The position numbers and the translations under genes were made by a program. From Candidatus Zixiibacteriota bacterium (GTDB taxonomy: Bacteria; Zixibacteria; MSB-5A5; UM-FILTER-46-8): 49,423 nt of DNA. Each line of letters opens with the position of its first letter. The stretch's first letter is position 1. Under the pieces are notes generated by a model that saw only the letters and a program-made list of their open reading frames with translations, had not been told where the DNA came from and did not search any database. Of this stretch, positions 27,802 to 36,963 are shown piece by piece. The stretch covers positions 1-49,423 of the forward strand of contig WJIJ01000067.1 in assembly GCA_014730345.1 (NCBI GenBank), written 5' to 3'.

Positions 27802-27822
27802 CCCCCGGCATTGCGCCGGGGG
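27802..27822 (+). other. Intercistronic GC hairpin between the two S8 protease genes
   Basis: CCCCCGGC (27802-27809) pairs perfectly with GCCGGGGG (27815-27822) across ATTGC. The bases after it (ATATGCTC) give no U-tract, so it is a poor intrinsic terminator; partial termination or 3'-end protection of the upstream message is more likely. Confidence 0.6.
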
Positions 27823-27890
27823 ATATGCTCTAAGACAAGAATGAAATATCCCTTCCGGCGGCTATTCCGTAAAAACTCAGGAGAATTGCT

Positions 27891-30800
27891 ATGCGCAATT
27901 GTAAAAGTTTTTTTAGTATTTTAACAACCTCTGTGACCTTATTCCTTTTGTTTTCCTCAAGTTCTTTCGCTTCGGATGTTATTGTAACCTCCAATGGCGA
28001 TAAGATTGTCTACAATGAGATAGTTGTCTCGTTGAATGTGGGCGAGGAGCTTATCCAGACCACCGGCGATTTCAGCGCTGGATTCACTACCGGTTATGGT
28101 TCGCTGGACCTGCTTTGCCAGAAATATGGCGTGGTGGAAATAAAACCGTATTATCCGGGTGTGTTGAAGAACTTAAAGCATACGAAAGCGGTTGTAGAGC
28201 GTATGTTCATCCTGGTTACCGACGGAAGGGACGGAATTGAGCAGGCAATCGAGGAAATTAACCGTGAAAGCTACCTCGAGTATGCCGAACCGAATTATGT
28301 TTACGACCTTATTTACGAACCGAACGATCCTGACCGTAACCGCCAATGGTATCTCGACCAGATGGACTTATACGAAGCCTGGGATTTCGTGAGGGGAGAT
28401 ACGACCCGTAGCGTGATAATCGGGATAGTGGATACCGGAATTTACTGGTACCATCCCGATATCGAAGACAATATGTGGATAAATACTCCCGAGGATATTA
28501 ACGGAAACGGTCAGTTCGATAACTATCCTGAAGACCAGGGCGGCGATTTGAATTACGATGATGATGATGGAAACGGTTACGAGGACGATGTTCTCGGGTT
28601 TGATTTCTCCATGGGCGACCCCAATCCCGAGGAATGGTCGCCGATACATGGGACAATGGTTGCGGGATGCGCTTCGGCGGTTACCGATAACGCGGAGGGA
28701 ATAGCGGGATGCGGTTTCTCGGCGCGTTTGATAGCCTGCAAATGCCAGCGTGACGGTTCGCAGGGCATAAATTCCGGCTATGTTGGTATGATCTACTGCG
28801 GTGAAATGGGCGCGAAGGTCGTGAACTGCAGTTGGGGAAGCAACAGCGGCGGCGGCGGCGGACAGAATATCTGCACCGCGCTTTACGAGGACGGGGTTTT
28901 GGTTGTCGCCGGAGCCGGCAATGAAAACAATGATTTGAGATTTTATCCGGCGGCCTATGACAGCGTATTATCGGTGGCGGCTACCGGAAGAAATGATGTG
29001 CGGGCAGGTTTTACCACCTATGGAGAGTGGGTGGATATTTCCGCTCCCGGCGTTGAGATCTGGACCACATCCGGTCCGAGCGGTTATGAATCAACCCAGG
29101 GAACTTCGTTCTCCTCGCCGAATACGGCGGGTTGTTCGGCCCTGTTGAGAACCTTTCGTCCCGATTTCGGTCCGGGCGAAACTATCGACAGATTGAAAGA
29201 AACGGCCGATCCCATAGACCATCTAAACCCCGGTTTTGAAGGTTTGCTGGGAACGGGCCGTGTGAATATCTATGCCGCCATAGCCAGCGAATTTTCTCCG
29301 AATATACGATATTTCGACCACAGTATTACTATTACCGATGATGACGGCGATGGAATTTTAAACCCGGGCGAGACCGCCCAGGTGGTGGTAACCCTGAAAA
29401 ATTACTGGGCAGACGCGTTCAATGTCCAGGCAACGCTTACCGGCGACGAATCAATACAGATCATTGATGGAGATGCCAATTTCGGCGATATAGCCCATCA
29501 AGATGAAGGGGATAACAGCGGCAACCCATTTGTTATTTACGTTAACAATGATGCCACACCCCGTTTTGCTGATATGGATTTAAGCATAACGGCTGATAAT
29601 GATTATTCAACAATGGAGGCTTTTCAGATCGAAACATCGTTGTTCCAGCTGAACTTCCCGTTGACAGTCGATGGAAATATCGAGGGCGATATCGGTTTTG
29701 AAGAGATAGATGGAGATCCCGAACAGGAAATTATTTTCGGCACTTCTGATGATTTACTATATGCCATAAACGCTGACGGAAGCAACGTTCCGGGATTTCC
29801 GATCCAGCTCGATGGAGACATTGCCAGCGGCGTGGCTGTGGGGCAGGCTGATATGGCCGGAGCCAAGGAAATAGCGGTTACTACCAAGAACGGCAAGATA
29901 TATTTCTGTAACGCCGTGGGGAGTATAGTTACCACTATAACTGCCGGTGGGAGTTATTACAGCGCTCCGACCTTTACCGACATTAACGGCGACGAGAACG
30001 CCGATATAGTGGCTACCGCATTCGGCGACGGCATGCTTTATGTCTATGATTTCAATGGCAATCCGCTTCCCGGCTTTCCCGTTGACAGCGGTGACCGTTT
30101 TTACGGAAGCGCGGCGGTCGGCGATTTTGATAACGACGGAAGTGTTGAGATTGTAGCCGGAGCGCTTGACGGCAAATTGCATGCTTTCAATCATGACGGC
30201 ACCGTGGTTGCCGGTTTCCCTGTGCAACTCGATGGCGCTATTTGGGCTTCTCCCGCCATGGGCGATGTTGACGGGGATGATAATATGGATATAATCGCCG
30301 GTACCCAGAATAACATGGTTTACGCGCTGGCAAGCGATGGAAGCATTCTCAGTGGTTTCCCGGTAGATATAGGTTCTACAATCAAAAGCGACCCCGCTCT
30401 CGGCGAGATAGACGGCAATGCCGGGCTTGAGATATTCGTAGGTAATAATGGCCATCAGCTGTGGGGTATCAAGGGAGACGGAAGTTCGGTTACCGGATTC
30501 CCGGTAGAAGTGGGGAATTCGATAACTTCATCACCCATACTCGTTGACATGGACGGGGATTCCCAAAAGGAAATAATTGTCGCCGCTACCGATGGAATTC
30601 TCTATGGGTTCGAGCAGGACGGTTCTTCATTGCAGAATTTCCCGATTCCCATGTATGGCGTTATGACTACCGCGTCGGTTGCCGCCGGAAATCTCGATGA
30701 TGATAATGACATCGAGCTGGCGGTAGGATTGCGACAGGGAGATGATAATCTCATTGTCGTCGATTATAAATACGAATCATACCTGTCGGGAATCGATTGG

Positions 30801-31166
30801 CGGATGGCCGGTCATGATATCGCGCGCACAAACCGTTGGTTCGACTGGGTTACCGGTATACCTGATGATGGAAATATCGAATTACCGGTAAATTACAGCC
30901 TTTCGCAGAACTATCCCAATCCGTTCAATCCGCGGACCTCGATTATGTACAGCATACCTGCCGGCGGTGATGTACGGCTGTCCATTTTCAATATTCTTGG
31001 ACAGGAGATTACTACTCTTGTGGATGGTTTCCAAACCGCTGGTTATTATGAAATTAAGTGGGATGGCAAAAATAATTCTGGGCAAAAGGTTGCCAGCGGC
31101 TTATATTTCTATAAATTGGAATCAGGGGAGTATAAAGCGGTTAAGAAAATGTTGTTAATGAAATAG
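27891..31166 (+). CDS. Secreted subtilisin-like (S8) protease with FG-GAP repeats and T9SS sorting domain, copy 2
   Basis: The 1091-residue paralog of the preceding gene has AGGAG 7 nt before its ATG and a signal peptide ending near SSFAS. The triad is intact: Asp181 (GIVDTGI), His253 (IHGTMVAG) and Ser406 (QGTSFSSP). The architecture matches copy 1: propeptide, S8 domain with DINGNGQF loop, Ig-like segment (NPGETAQVVVTL), FG-GAP propeller (GDFDNDGSVEIVAG and similar) and tail (QNYPNPFNPR, IFNILGQEIT, KKMLLMK). Differences from copy 1 cluster in the loops next to the triad: GTMVAG replaces GTHVAG, and a GGGGGQN insert follows NCSWGSNS. This suggests the pair diverged in substrate choice rather than losing activity. 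The gene follows by 110 bp with a hairpin between, so the two are probably partly co-transcribed. Role inferred: extracellular protein digestion. Confidence 0.94.
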   Translation: MRNCKSFFSILTTSVTLFLLFSSSSFASDVIVTSNGDKIVYNEIVVSLNVGEELIQTTGDFSAGFTTGYGSLDLLCQKYGVVEIKPYYPGVLKNLKHTKAVVERMFILVTDGRDGIEQAIEEINRESYLEYAEPNYVYDLIYEPNDPDRNRQWYLDQMDLYEAWDFVRGDTTRSVIIGIVDTGIYWYHPDIEDNMWINTPEDINGNGQFDNYPEDQGGDLNYDDDDGNGYEDDVLGFDFSMGDPNPEEWSPIHGTMVAGCASAVTDNAEGIAGCGFSARLIACKCQRDGSQGINSGYVGMIYCGEMGAKVVNCSWGSNSGGGGGQNICTALYEDGVLVVAGAGNENNDLRFYPAAYDSVLSVAATGRNDVRAGFTTYGEWVDISAPGVEIWTTSGPSGYESTQGTSFSSPNTAGCSALLRTFRPDFGPGETIDRLKETADPIDHLNPGFEGLLGTGRVNIYAAIASEFSPNIRYFDHSITITDDDGDGILNPGETAQVVVTLKNYWADAFNVQATLTGDESIQIIDGDANFGDIAHQDEGDNSGNPFVIYVNNDATPRFADMDLSITADNDYSTMEAFQIETSLFQLNFPLTVDGNIEGDIGFEEIDGDPEQEIIFGTSDDLLYAINADGSNVPGFPIQLDGDIASGVAVGQADMAGAKEIAVTTKNGKIYFCNAVGSIVTTITAGGSYYSAPTFTDINGDENADIVATAFGDGMLYVYDFNGNPLPGFPVDSGDRFYGSAAVGDFDNDGSVEIVAGALDGKLHAFNHDGTVVAGFPVQLDGAIWASPAMGDVDGDDNMDIIAGTQNNMVYALASDGSILSGFPVDIGSTIKSDPALGEIDGNAGLEIFVGNNGHQLWGIKGDGSSVTGFPVEVGNSITSSPILVDMDGDSQKEIIVAATDGILYGFEQDGSSLQNFPIPMYGVMTTASVAAGNLDDDNDIELAVGLRQGDDNLIVVDYKYESYLSGIDWRMAGHDIARTNRWFDWVTGIPDDGNIELPVNYSLSQNYPNPFNPRTSIMYSIPAGGDVRLSIFNILGQEITTLVDGFQTAGYYEIKWDGKNNSGQKVASGLYFYKLESGEYKAVKKMLLMK

Positions 31167-31278
31167 ATTAAATAATTGAGGAGGATAAACTGATTTCTTT
31201 ATGAAGGAGGTGAAGCCGAGGACAGGAAAAACTTGTAAACTATTAACATTGTTCAATAAGTAAGGAGTAAATCACAAG

Positions 31279-33177
31279 ATGAAAAAGCTATTAGTATTGT
31301 TCGTGGCGCTGGCTCTTATCTCGAGCGTATCGTATGCGGCCAGCAACAAGGGCGCTGTCGGTTCCATCCCGGTAACCTTCGATAACGGCGGACCGGATGA
31401 TTTCGGTTATTACTGGGAAGATAACGACGGCGGCGGAACTGTTCCTTTTGAGTGGGTTGACATTACCACCATTGGAACGGAAGTTGAAGGACTTGGCGAT
31501 GATAATAACGTTGGCCCCATCCCTCTCGGTTTCAATTTCCCGTACTACTGGTACGATGTAAACCGTCTGTGGATCGGTTCGAACGGTTATATCTCGTTCT
31601 CATCGAACGCCAACTTCGCCCATCCGTTCTCCAACATTCCGTACCGCGGAATGCCCAACGACCTTCTCTGCCCGTTGACCGGTGATTTGGATCCCAGCCG
31701 CGGCGATCCCCATGTTTATTACTGGAGCAACAACACAGATTCGTTTGTCGTTTCCTGGCATGATGTGGGAGAATTCGGTTACATCGACAGTCTGCATACA
31801 TTCCAGCTTGTTCTGGACGCCAACGACAGTTCGATCACTTTCTATTATGGCGAACAGCAGGGTAACTTCCTTGATTCCAATGGCGAAAACAAAAACGTCA
31901 TCGGCATGGAAAATGTTACCGGTAACGTGGGTCTGCAGTACCTCCGTGACAACACCCCCAGCTCCCACATGTTCCATGAGGATCTCGCTTTGAGATTCTG
32001 GCCGGAGCCGGATACCAGTTTTGAAGCTCATGACGTTGGTGTCTGGAGCATCTTTAACGAGAACAACGGCGCCAAGATTCACGCGGTTGGTTATGAAACA
32101 GTGCTTCTGTGCCTGGTCAAAAATTATGGTACCGAACCGGAAACCGATTTTGACGTAATCGTAACCGTAAAGGATCCGGACGGCACCACCGTTGTTGAGG
32201 ATACCGTAACTGTAACCGAACCCATCCCGGGCGGCGGATTCCAGTGGATTGATACGTTTGAAAGTTTCACTCCAGACATGGCCGGCGAATACCGCGTAGA
32301 CTGCAAAACCCGCCTTTCGGGTGATGAAGTGCGCAGTAATGACGCTAAAAGAGCCGAGCTTCGCGCCGTACCTTTCCAGGATGGTATGCCTGTTGACGTG
32401 AGATACGACGACGGTCAGGCCGATAACGGCCGCTCCTGGAACGGTGACTTCAGCGGATTCGGCAACGAGTTCGAGTTGCCTGATGAGTATCTGCCGATGC
32501 AGGTCCACAACGTACAGTTCGACGTATGGGCCGCCACCATGCCCGGCAACGCTCACGTGTGGGTAATGGACGATGACGGAACCGGCAACCCCGGTGAAAT
32601 CCTCGCCGCCGATACGGTGAACGTAAATACTGCCGGTCAGATGACAGTCGATTTCAGCAGTGCCAATATCACCATTACCGAAGGTAAGGCATTCGCTATT
32701 GTTATTGCTGAAAACCAGTCTACATTCAGCCAGAGTATGGATGAGTCAGCTACCGCTCCGTTCTCCTATCGCGGATGGGAGTACACCGGCGGATTGGCCG
32801 CGGACCGTGATCGTGAAACTTCCGATGTCATGATCTGGATCAACGCGACCGTTTCGCCGACTTCGGTTGACGATCCGAAGGACGACGAAATCCTGCCGGC
32901 GCAGGTTTCCATCTCCCAGAACTATCCGAACCCGTTTAACCCGAGCACAACTATCGACTATACTTTGCCCAGCGCGTCCAAGGTTAATATCGAGGTATTC
33001 AACCTCGTAGGACAGAAGGTAAAGACCCTGGTCGATGCCAATGTTCAGTCCGGCGTTCACAGCGTAACCTGGGACGGTACAAATGATAACGGTTCCAAGG
33101 TTTCTTCGGGTGTCTATTTCTACAGACTCAGCGCCGATGATGAAACCATCGTAAAGAGAATGACTTTGATGAAGTAA
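31279..33177 (+). CDS. Secreted protein with N-terminal beta domain, CARDB-like segment, YDDG module and sorting domain
   Basis: The 632-residue product starts 11 nt after AGGAG, with signal peptide MKKLLVLFVALALISSVSYA. Residues ~22-245 form a beta-rich domain I cannot name (PIPLGFNFPYYWYDVN, WIGSNGYISFS, FVVSWHDVGEF), with a pattern recalling nidogen-like or GEVED-type domains. Residues ~250-365 look CARDB/Ig-like (VLLCLVKNYGTEPETDFDVI). Residues ~373-530 hold the YDDG module seen again in the next three genes (RYDDGQADNG, NAHVWVMDDD, NPGEILAADTV). The tail has QNYPNPFNPS, VFNLVGQKVK and KRMTLMK. It is 112 bp past the protease gene and ends in a strong terminator, so it may be the last gene of the protease transcript or have its own promoter. 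No catalytic motif is visible; role unknown, probably a surface structural or binding protein. Confidence 0.9.
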   Translation: MKKLLVLFVALALISSVSYAASNKGAVGSIPVTFDNGGPDDFGYYWEDNDGGGTVPFEWVDITTIGTEVEGLGDDNNVGPIPLGFNFPYYWYDVNRLWIGSNGYISFSSNANFAHPFSNIPYRGMPNDLLCPLTGDLDPSRGDPHVYYWSNNTDSFVVSWHDVGEFGYIDSLHTFQLVLDANDSSITFYYGEQQGNFLDSNGENKNVIGMENVTGNVGLQYLRDNTPSSHMFHEDLALRFWPEPDTSFEAHDVGVWSIFNENNGAKIHAVGYETVLLCLVKNYGTEPETDFDVIVTVKDPDGTTVVEDTVTVTEPIPGGGFQWIDTFESFTPDMAGEYRVDCKTRLSGDEVRSNDAKRAELRAVPFQDGMPVDVRYDDGQADNGRSWNGDFSGFGNEFELPDEYLPMQVHNVQFDVWAATMPGNAHVWVMDDDGTGNPGEILAADTVNVNTAGQMTVDFSSANITITEGKAFAIVIAENQSTFSQSMDESATAPFSYRGWEYTGGLAADRDRETSDVMIWINATVSPTSVDDPKDDEILPAQVSISQNYPNPFNPSTTIDYTLPSASKVNIEVFNLVGQKVKTLVDANVQSGVHSVTWDGTNDNGSKVSSGVYFYRLSADDETIVKRMTLMK

Positions 33178-33190
33178 TTTTCTGAATCAA

Positions 33191-33228
33191 AAAGCCTCCC
33201 GAATAATATTGTTCGGGAGGCTTTATTT
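33191..33228 (+). terminator. Rho-independent terminator after the 31279 gene
   Basis: AAAGCCTCCCGAA (33191-33203) pairs perfectly with TTCGGGAGGCTTT (33212-33224) across an 8-nt loop, followed by ATTTATT. The A-tract on the left lets it work in both directions, but only the plus-strand gene needs it. Confidence 0.88.
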
Positions 33229-33544
33229 ATTGGGAAAACCGGGAATAAAGTATTTGAATTTTTTGTGGGATTTGAGAATAATTTCCTTGCGAAAATGAAA
33301 TTGTATATTGCATATTATGCTAATATAATGTATAATTTGGAGCAAAATGTATAGTGATATCTGTTATATATTAGTAAGGTATCGATTTCGCGCCCTGATA
33401 CCGATTATAGAATAGAGGAACACAGGATATTGCTTCTTTAGATTATGCAGTATACGATTAAAAGCCATTAAGGAGTGATGCCGTAATCTGAGAAAAAAAT
33501 TAGAAAATTGTAACAGCAGTAAATTCAATAATAGGAGCAAAGTA
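33229..33544. other. Promoter and long leader of the YDDG operon, no gene seen
   Basis: Past the terminator the DNA is AT-rich and holds the promoter at 33308. The ~200-nt leader contains a small stem, GGTATC with GATACC around GATTTCGCGCCCT near 33379-33402, and AGGAG 7 nt before the ATG at 33545. I cannot match the leader to any riboswitch class. Confidence 0.5.
33308..33336 (+). promoter_or_regulatory. Sigma70 promoter of the three-gene YDDG operon
   Basis: TTGCAT (33308-33313), a 17-bp spacer and a perfect TATAAT (33331-33336) predict a start near 33343 and a ~200-nt untranslated leader. Confidence 0.65.
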
Positions 33545-35212
33545 ATGAAGAAATGCATGATGATTTTGGCTTTGGCAGGGTTGTTACTCTGGGGTTCATC
33601 AGCTTTTGCCGCTGGCGAAGTTGTGGAGCTAAAACCGGTAGTACAGAAGGCAGGCAACCATTTCCTCCAGTACGAAGAACCGTTTGAAACCTTGGAAGAT
33701 ATGATTGCTTATGATACCGCGCCGACCTACTATTTTCCTACTTATACAGAAGTTGGAACGATGTGGGCCGTCCAGTTTACTCCCGCCCAGGCCTGTAGTC
33801 TGAAGTACCTGCAAATTTCATCTTACAATGGCGCGGGTTCTGCAGATATCCATGTCTGGGATGATTTCGGTTCATTCCCGGGCGACGATCTGATCACCCC
33901 GTTCACCAGGACTCTCTTCGGTCAGCTTCAGTATCAACGCATTAATCTGCCGGACCCGGTCGAAATCGGTGATTTCGATTTCCATGCCGGATTTGAGTAC
34001 ACCCGTGTTCCTCCCCCGTTCTCTACCACTGATGGTGACGGCGTAACCGAGGACCGCAGTAAGGTGTATTTCCCGGATGATGACTGGTATTATCTTGATA
34101 ACGACCTTAACATCCGGGCTTTTGTAACTTATTATGGCGAAGACGTAACTCCGCCGCAAATTATCCACGAAGCGCATATCGACATGGGATTCACCCAGGG
34201 TAATCCTCCGACGGTCCTGGCGGTGATTTCCGATGACTCTGGCGTTGATAATGCCTACGTGTATTATAACGATGGAAGCGGTTGGGAATCGATTGCCATG
34301 ACTAATACCGGCGGCAACAATTATGAAGCGGATTTACCGCTTTTCGATGCCGGTGACCAGATCAGCTATTATATTCAGGCGACTGATAACTCCCCGAACG
34401 CGAACACCGGTTATTATCCGGCCGGCGGTTCTTCAAACCCGATAGTTTTCGACGTGGTCGAAGGCGCGGGAATTGCTTATGATGACGGCGCCGCCGACGG
34501 TTGGTGGATTGTCGCCGATCAGTGGGATGAGAACGCTTTTGCCGTTCGTTGCACCCCTTCGGAATATCCGGCTACCGTTAAGATGGCACGCGCTTATGTC
34601 AACGGCGCTGATGAATTCAAGTTTTCCATCAATGATTATACCGGCGGTCAGCCCGGAAGTATCATCGCCGGTCCGTGGCAGACCTCTGCCACCAACGCTC
34701 CCGGTTGGGCAAACTTCGAAATTCCTGAAGGTGATCAACCTGTTATAACCTCCGGACATTTCTGCGTTGTATTTCATTGGCTGGAATCCACTCCGGCGGA
34801 CCCGGGCGTGGGCGGCGACTCCAGCGATCCGGATAACCGTTCGTTCTATCGCAGTGGAACCTGGACCTCGGTCAGTTCCGATGACTTCATGCTTCGCGCG
34901 GTCGTCCTGCTTCCGACCGGAGTTGACGAAGAACTCGGCGGAGTTCCGAGTACTTTCGCTCTCGAGCAGAACTATCCGAACCCGTTCAACGCTACTACCA
35001 GCATTAATTACAGCGTAGCGGAACGTTCCGATGTAAACTTGAGTGTGTATAACCTTGCCGGACAGATGGTTGAAACCCTGGTTGATGACGTTCGCGAAGC
35101 CGGTAACTATAAAGCTACCTGGCATGCTGACAATTTCGCCAGCGGTATCTATTTCTACAAACTGGCAGTTGGCGACAAGGTATTTACCAAGAAAATGAAC
35201 CTCCTGAAATAA
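33545..35212 (+). CDS. Secreted two-module YDDG protein with Ig-like linker and T9SS sorting domain, copy 1
   Basis: The 555-residue product has AGGAG before the ATG and signal peptide MKKCMMILALAGLLLWGSSA. Module A (~57-155) reads YDTAPTYYF, AVQFTPAQACSLKYL, DIHVWDDFGSFPGDDLI and FHAGFEY. Residues ~200-305 form an Ig-like linker (SYYIQATDNSP). Module B (~312-455) repeats the same plan: YDDGAADGWW, AVRCTPSEYPATVKM, GGQPGSIIAGPW and FCVVFHW. The two modules appear to be an internal duplication. The tail has QNYPNPFNAT, VYNLAGQMVE and KKMNLLK. First gene of an operon with two paralogs. Each module looks like a jelly-roll beta-sandwich, the sort of fold used for carbohydrate or surface binding, but no residue pattern proves a ligand. 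I know no named family with certainty. Confidence 0.9.
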   Translation: MKKCMMILALAGLLLWGSSAFAAGEVVELKPVVQKAGNHFLQYEEPFETLEDMIAYDTAPTYYFPTYTEVGTMWAVQFTPAQACSLKYLQISSYNGAGSADIHVWDDFGSFPGDDLITPFTRTLFGQLQYQRINLPDPVEIGDFDFHAGFEYTRVPPPFSTTDGDGVTEDRSKVYFPDDDWYYLDNDLNIRAFVTYYGEDVTPPQIIHEAHIDMGFTQGNPPTVLAVISDDSGVDNAYVYYNDGSGWESIAMTNTGGNNYEADLPLFDAGDQISYYIQATDNSPNANTGYYPAGGSSNPIVFDVVEGAGIAYDDGAADGWWIVADQWDENAFAVRCTPSEYPATVKMARAYVNGADEFKFSINDYTGGQPGSIIAGPWQTSATNAPGWANFEIPEGDQPVITSGHFCVVFHWLESTPADPGVGGDSSDPDNRSFYRSGTWTSVSSDDFMLRAVVLLPTGVDEELGGVPSTFALEQNYPNPFNATTSINYSVAERSDVNLSVYNLAGQMVETLVDDVREAGNYKATWHADNFASGIYFYKLAVGDKVFTKKMNLLK

Positions 35213-35249
35213 TATAAGGAGTTTAGAATACGCGAGGAGAGGAGTCACA

Positions 35250-36929
35250 ATGAGGAAAAGGTACTTAAAATATACTTTAACGGCGTTCATGTGTGTATTT
35301 TGCGCATGGGTTCTATCGGCGCATGGAGCAGTGCATGTAGCTGAGCATGTTGCCCAGCCGATAACCAAAACAATAGATAAGTATGAAACACCTTTCGATA
35401 CCCAGGATTATATGATAGCCTATGATTCTGCGCCCGCTCTATGGTATCCCGGATACACAGAGGAAGGGGCTCAGTTTGCCGTCAGGTTCACTCCTGAACA
35501 GGCATGTTCCCTGAAGTATTTCCATGTCGCGAGTTTCGGTGATGCTCTTGGGGAAATTGAGTTTCACATTTGGGACAGTAATGAAGGCTTGCCCGGGGAT
35601 GACATTGTGACTCCTTTCGAAGATTCAATCGATGGAAATGTCAGTTTCCAGCGGATTGATCTGTCCAGCGCGATTGATATGGGAACCAGCGATTTCTTTA
35701 TCGGCTGTAAGATTCTCAATACCGATTCTCCCACGCCAACATCCGACCAGGATGGTTCGACCACCAATCGGAGCATGGTAAAACTTTCATCGGGAAATTG
35801 GTTCGCGTTGGATAACGATTTCAATATCAGGGCCTGCGTCGCCTACTATGGCGAAGATACCGTGGGCCCTCAAATTTTGCATGACCCGATTGAAATGGAT
35901 TTCACCCAGGGTTCGGCGGTAGCGGCGACAGCCGAAGTAACCGATAACTCAGGGGTAAGCAGTGTGACCATGTTTTATGATAACGGCGGTGGATATACCT
36001 CAGTGGCTATGTCTAACACCACCGGCGATACATACTCGGTAAATCTGCCGGATTTGACCGCGGGTGATACCGTGAACTATTATATCAGGGCGGTGGATAA
36101 TTCTTCCAGTAACAATGCCCGTACATACCCCGCCGGAGGGGCATCCGACCCGTTAACCTATGTAGTGATAGCCGGAGCAGACCTTGGTTATGATGATGGT
36201 TCCGCCGAGGGATGGTGGATAGTCGGTGAATCGTACCGCGATAACGCGTTCGCGGTTAAGTGCACACCTTCGGATTATCCGGCGACGATTACGATGGTCA
36301 GGGCATACGTGGATGACACAACCGAATTTGAATTCGGATTGACCCGTGTTCTGGGCGATGATGAACTCGAATTCGTTTCCGGTCTGAGCGGCTCAGCAAC
36401 CGCGGGCTCGGTACCCGGATGGGTGAATGTTTCCCTGCCGACACCTTCGATTATAGAAGAAAACTTCTTCTATGTGGTGTTCCACTGGGATTCTAACGAA
36501 CCTTATAGACCGGCTGTTGGCGGCGATGATGATTCGCCCGACAGCAATTCTTACTGGCGTACAGATTCGACCTGGACCCAGACCACCGAACTGGACCTCA
36601 TGCTCAGGGCGGTCGTGGAATTGCCGACTCCCACGGGAGTTGAGGAATATGGCGCTCCGATACCGGAGGATTACAGTTTAGAACAGAATTTCCCGAATCC
36701 GTTTAACTCTTCGACATATATACCTTTCAATGTTGTCGAAGATTCGGAAGTAGAAATCAAAGTTTATAATTTGGCCGGTCAACTGATTGACAACCTTTAC
36801 GAAGGTCAATGCAAACCCGGTCATCATGTTGTTAAGTGGAATGCCGATAGCTATGCAAGCGGCGTGTATTTTTATAGACTGTCGGTTGGCGACAAAGTTT
36901 TCGCGAGGAAAATGAACCTCCTGAAATAA
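35250..36929 (+). CDS. Secreted two-module YDDG protein with Ig-like linker and T9SS sorting domain, copy 2
   Basis: The 559-residue paralog follows copy 1 by 37 bp. Its start region GGAGAGGAGTCACA-ATG is almost the same as that of copy 3, so the duplicated unit included the ribosome-binding site. The signal peptide contains FMCVFCAWVLSAHGA. Module A has YDSAPALWYPGY, AVRFTPEQACSLKYF and GLPGDDIVTPF; module B has YDDGSAEGWW, AVKCTPSDYPATITM and YVVFHW. The Ig-like linker (DTVNYYIRAVDNSS) is kept. In module B the GGQPG turn of copy 1 is replaced by a DDELEFV loop, so that surface has diverged. The tail has QNFPNPFNSS, with Phe in place of Tyr, then VYNLAGQLID and RKMNLLK. Middle gene of the operon; function unknown, predicted surface-anchored. 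Confidence 0.9.
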   Translation: MRKRYLKYTLTAFMCVFCAWVLSAHGAVHVAEHVAQPITKTIDKYETPFDTQDYMIAYDSAPALWYPGYTEEGAQFAVRFTPEQACSLKYFHVASFGDALGEIEFHIWDSNEGLPGDDIVTPFEDSIDGNVSFQRIDLSSAIDMGTSDFFIGCKILNTDSPTPTSDQDGSTTNRSMVKLSSGNWFALDNDFNIRACVAYYGEDTVGPQILHDPIEMDFTQGSAVAATAEVTDNSGVSSVTMFYDNGGGYTSVAMSNTTGDTYSVNLPDLTAGDTVNYYIRAVDNSSSNNARTYPAGGASDPLTYVVIAGADLGYDDGSAEGWWIVGESYRDNAFAVKCTPSDYPATITMVRAYVDDTTEFEFGLTRVLGDDELEFVSGLSGSATAGSVPGWVNVSLPTPSIIEENFFYVVFHWDSNEPYRPAVGGDDDSPDSNSYWRTDSTWTQTTELDLMLRAVVELPTPTGVEEYGAPIPEDYSLEQNFPNPFNSSTYIPFNVVEDSEVEIKVYNLAGQLIDNLYEGQCKPGHHVVKWNADSYASGVYFYRLSVGDKVFARKMNLLK

Positions 36930-36963
36930 TCGGGGGTTCATCAGAGTTAGGAGAGGAGTCACG

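Noticed and set aside
31600-32556. 318-codon minus-strand frame opposite the 31279 gene; similar long antisense frames at 34433-35368 and 41246-42172
   Set aside because: These lie antisense to well-supported secreted proteins with matching domains and sorting tails; the long frames follow from the codon bias of the sense genes.
33343-33544. Riboswitch in the ~200-nt leader of the YDDG operon
   Set aside because: Only one weak stem is seen, and no conserved core of a known class (c-di-GMP, cobalamin, TPP, SAM) could be matched.
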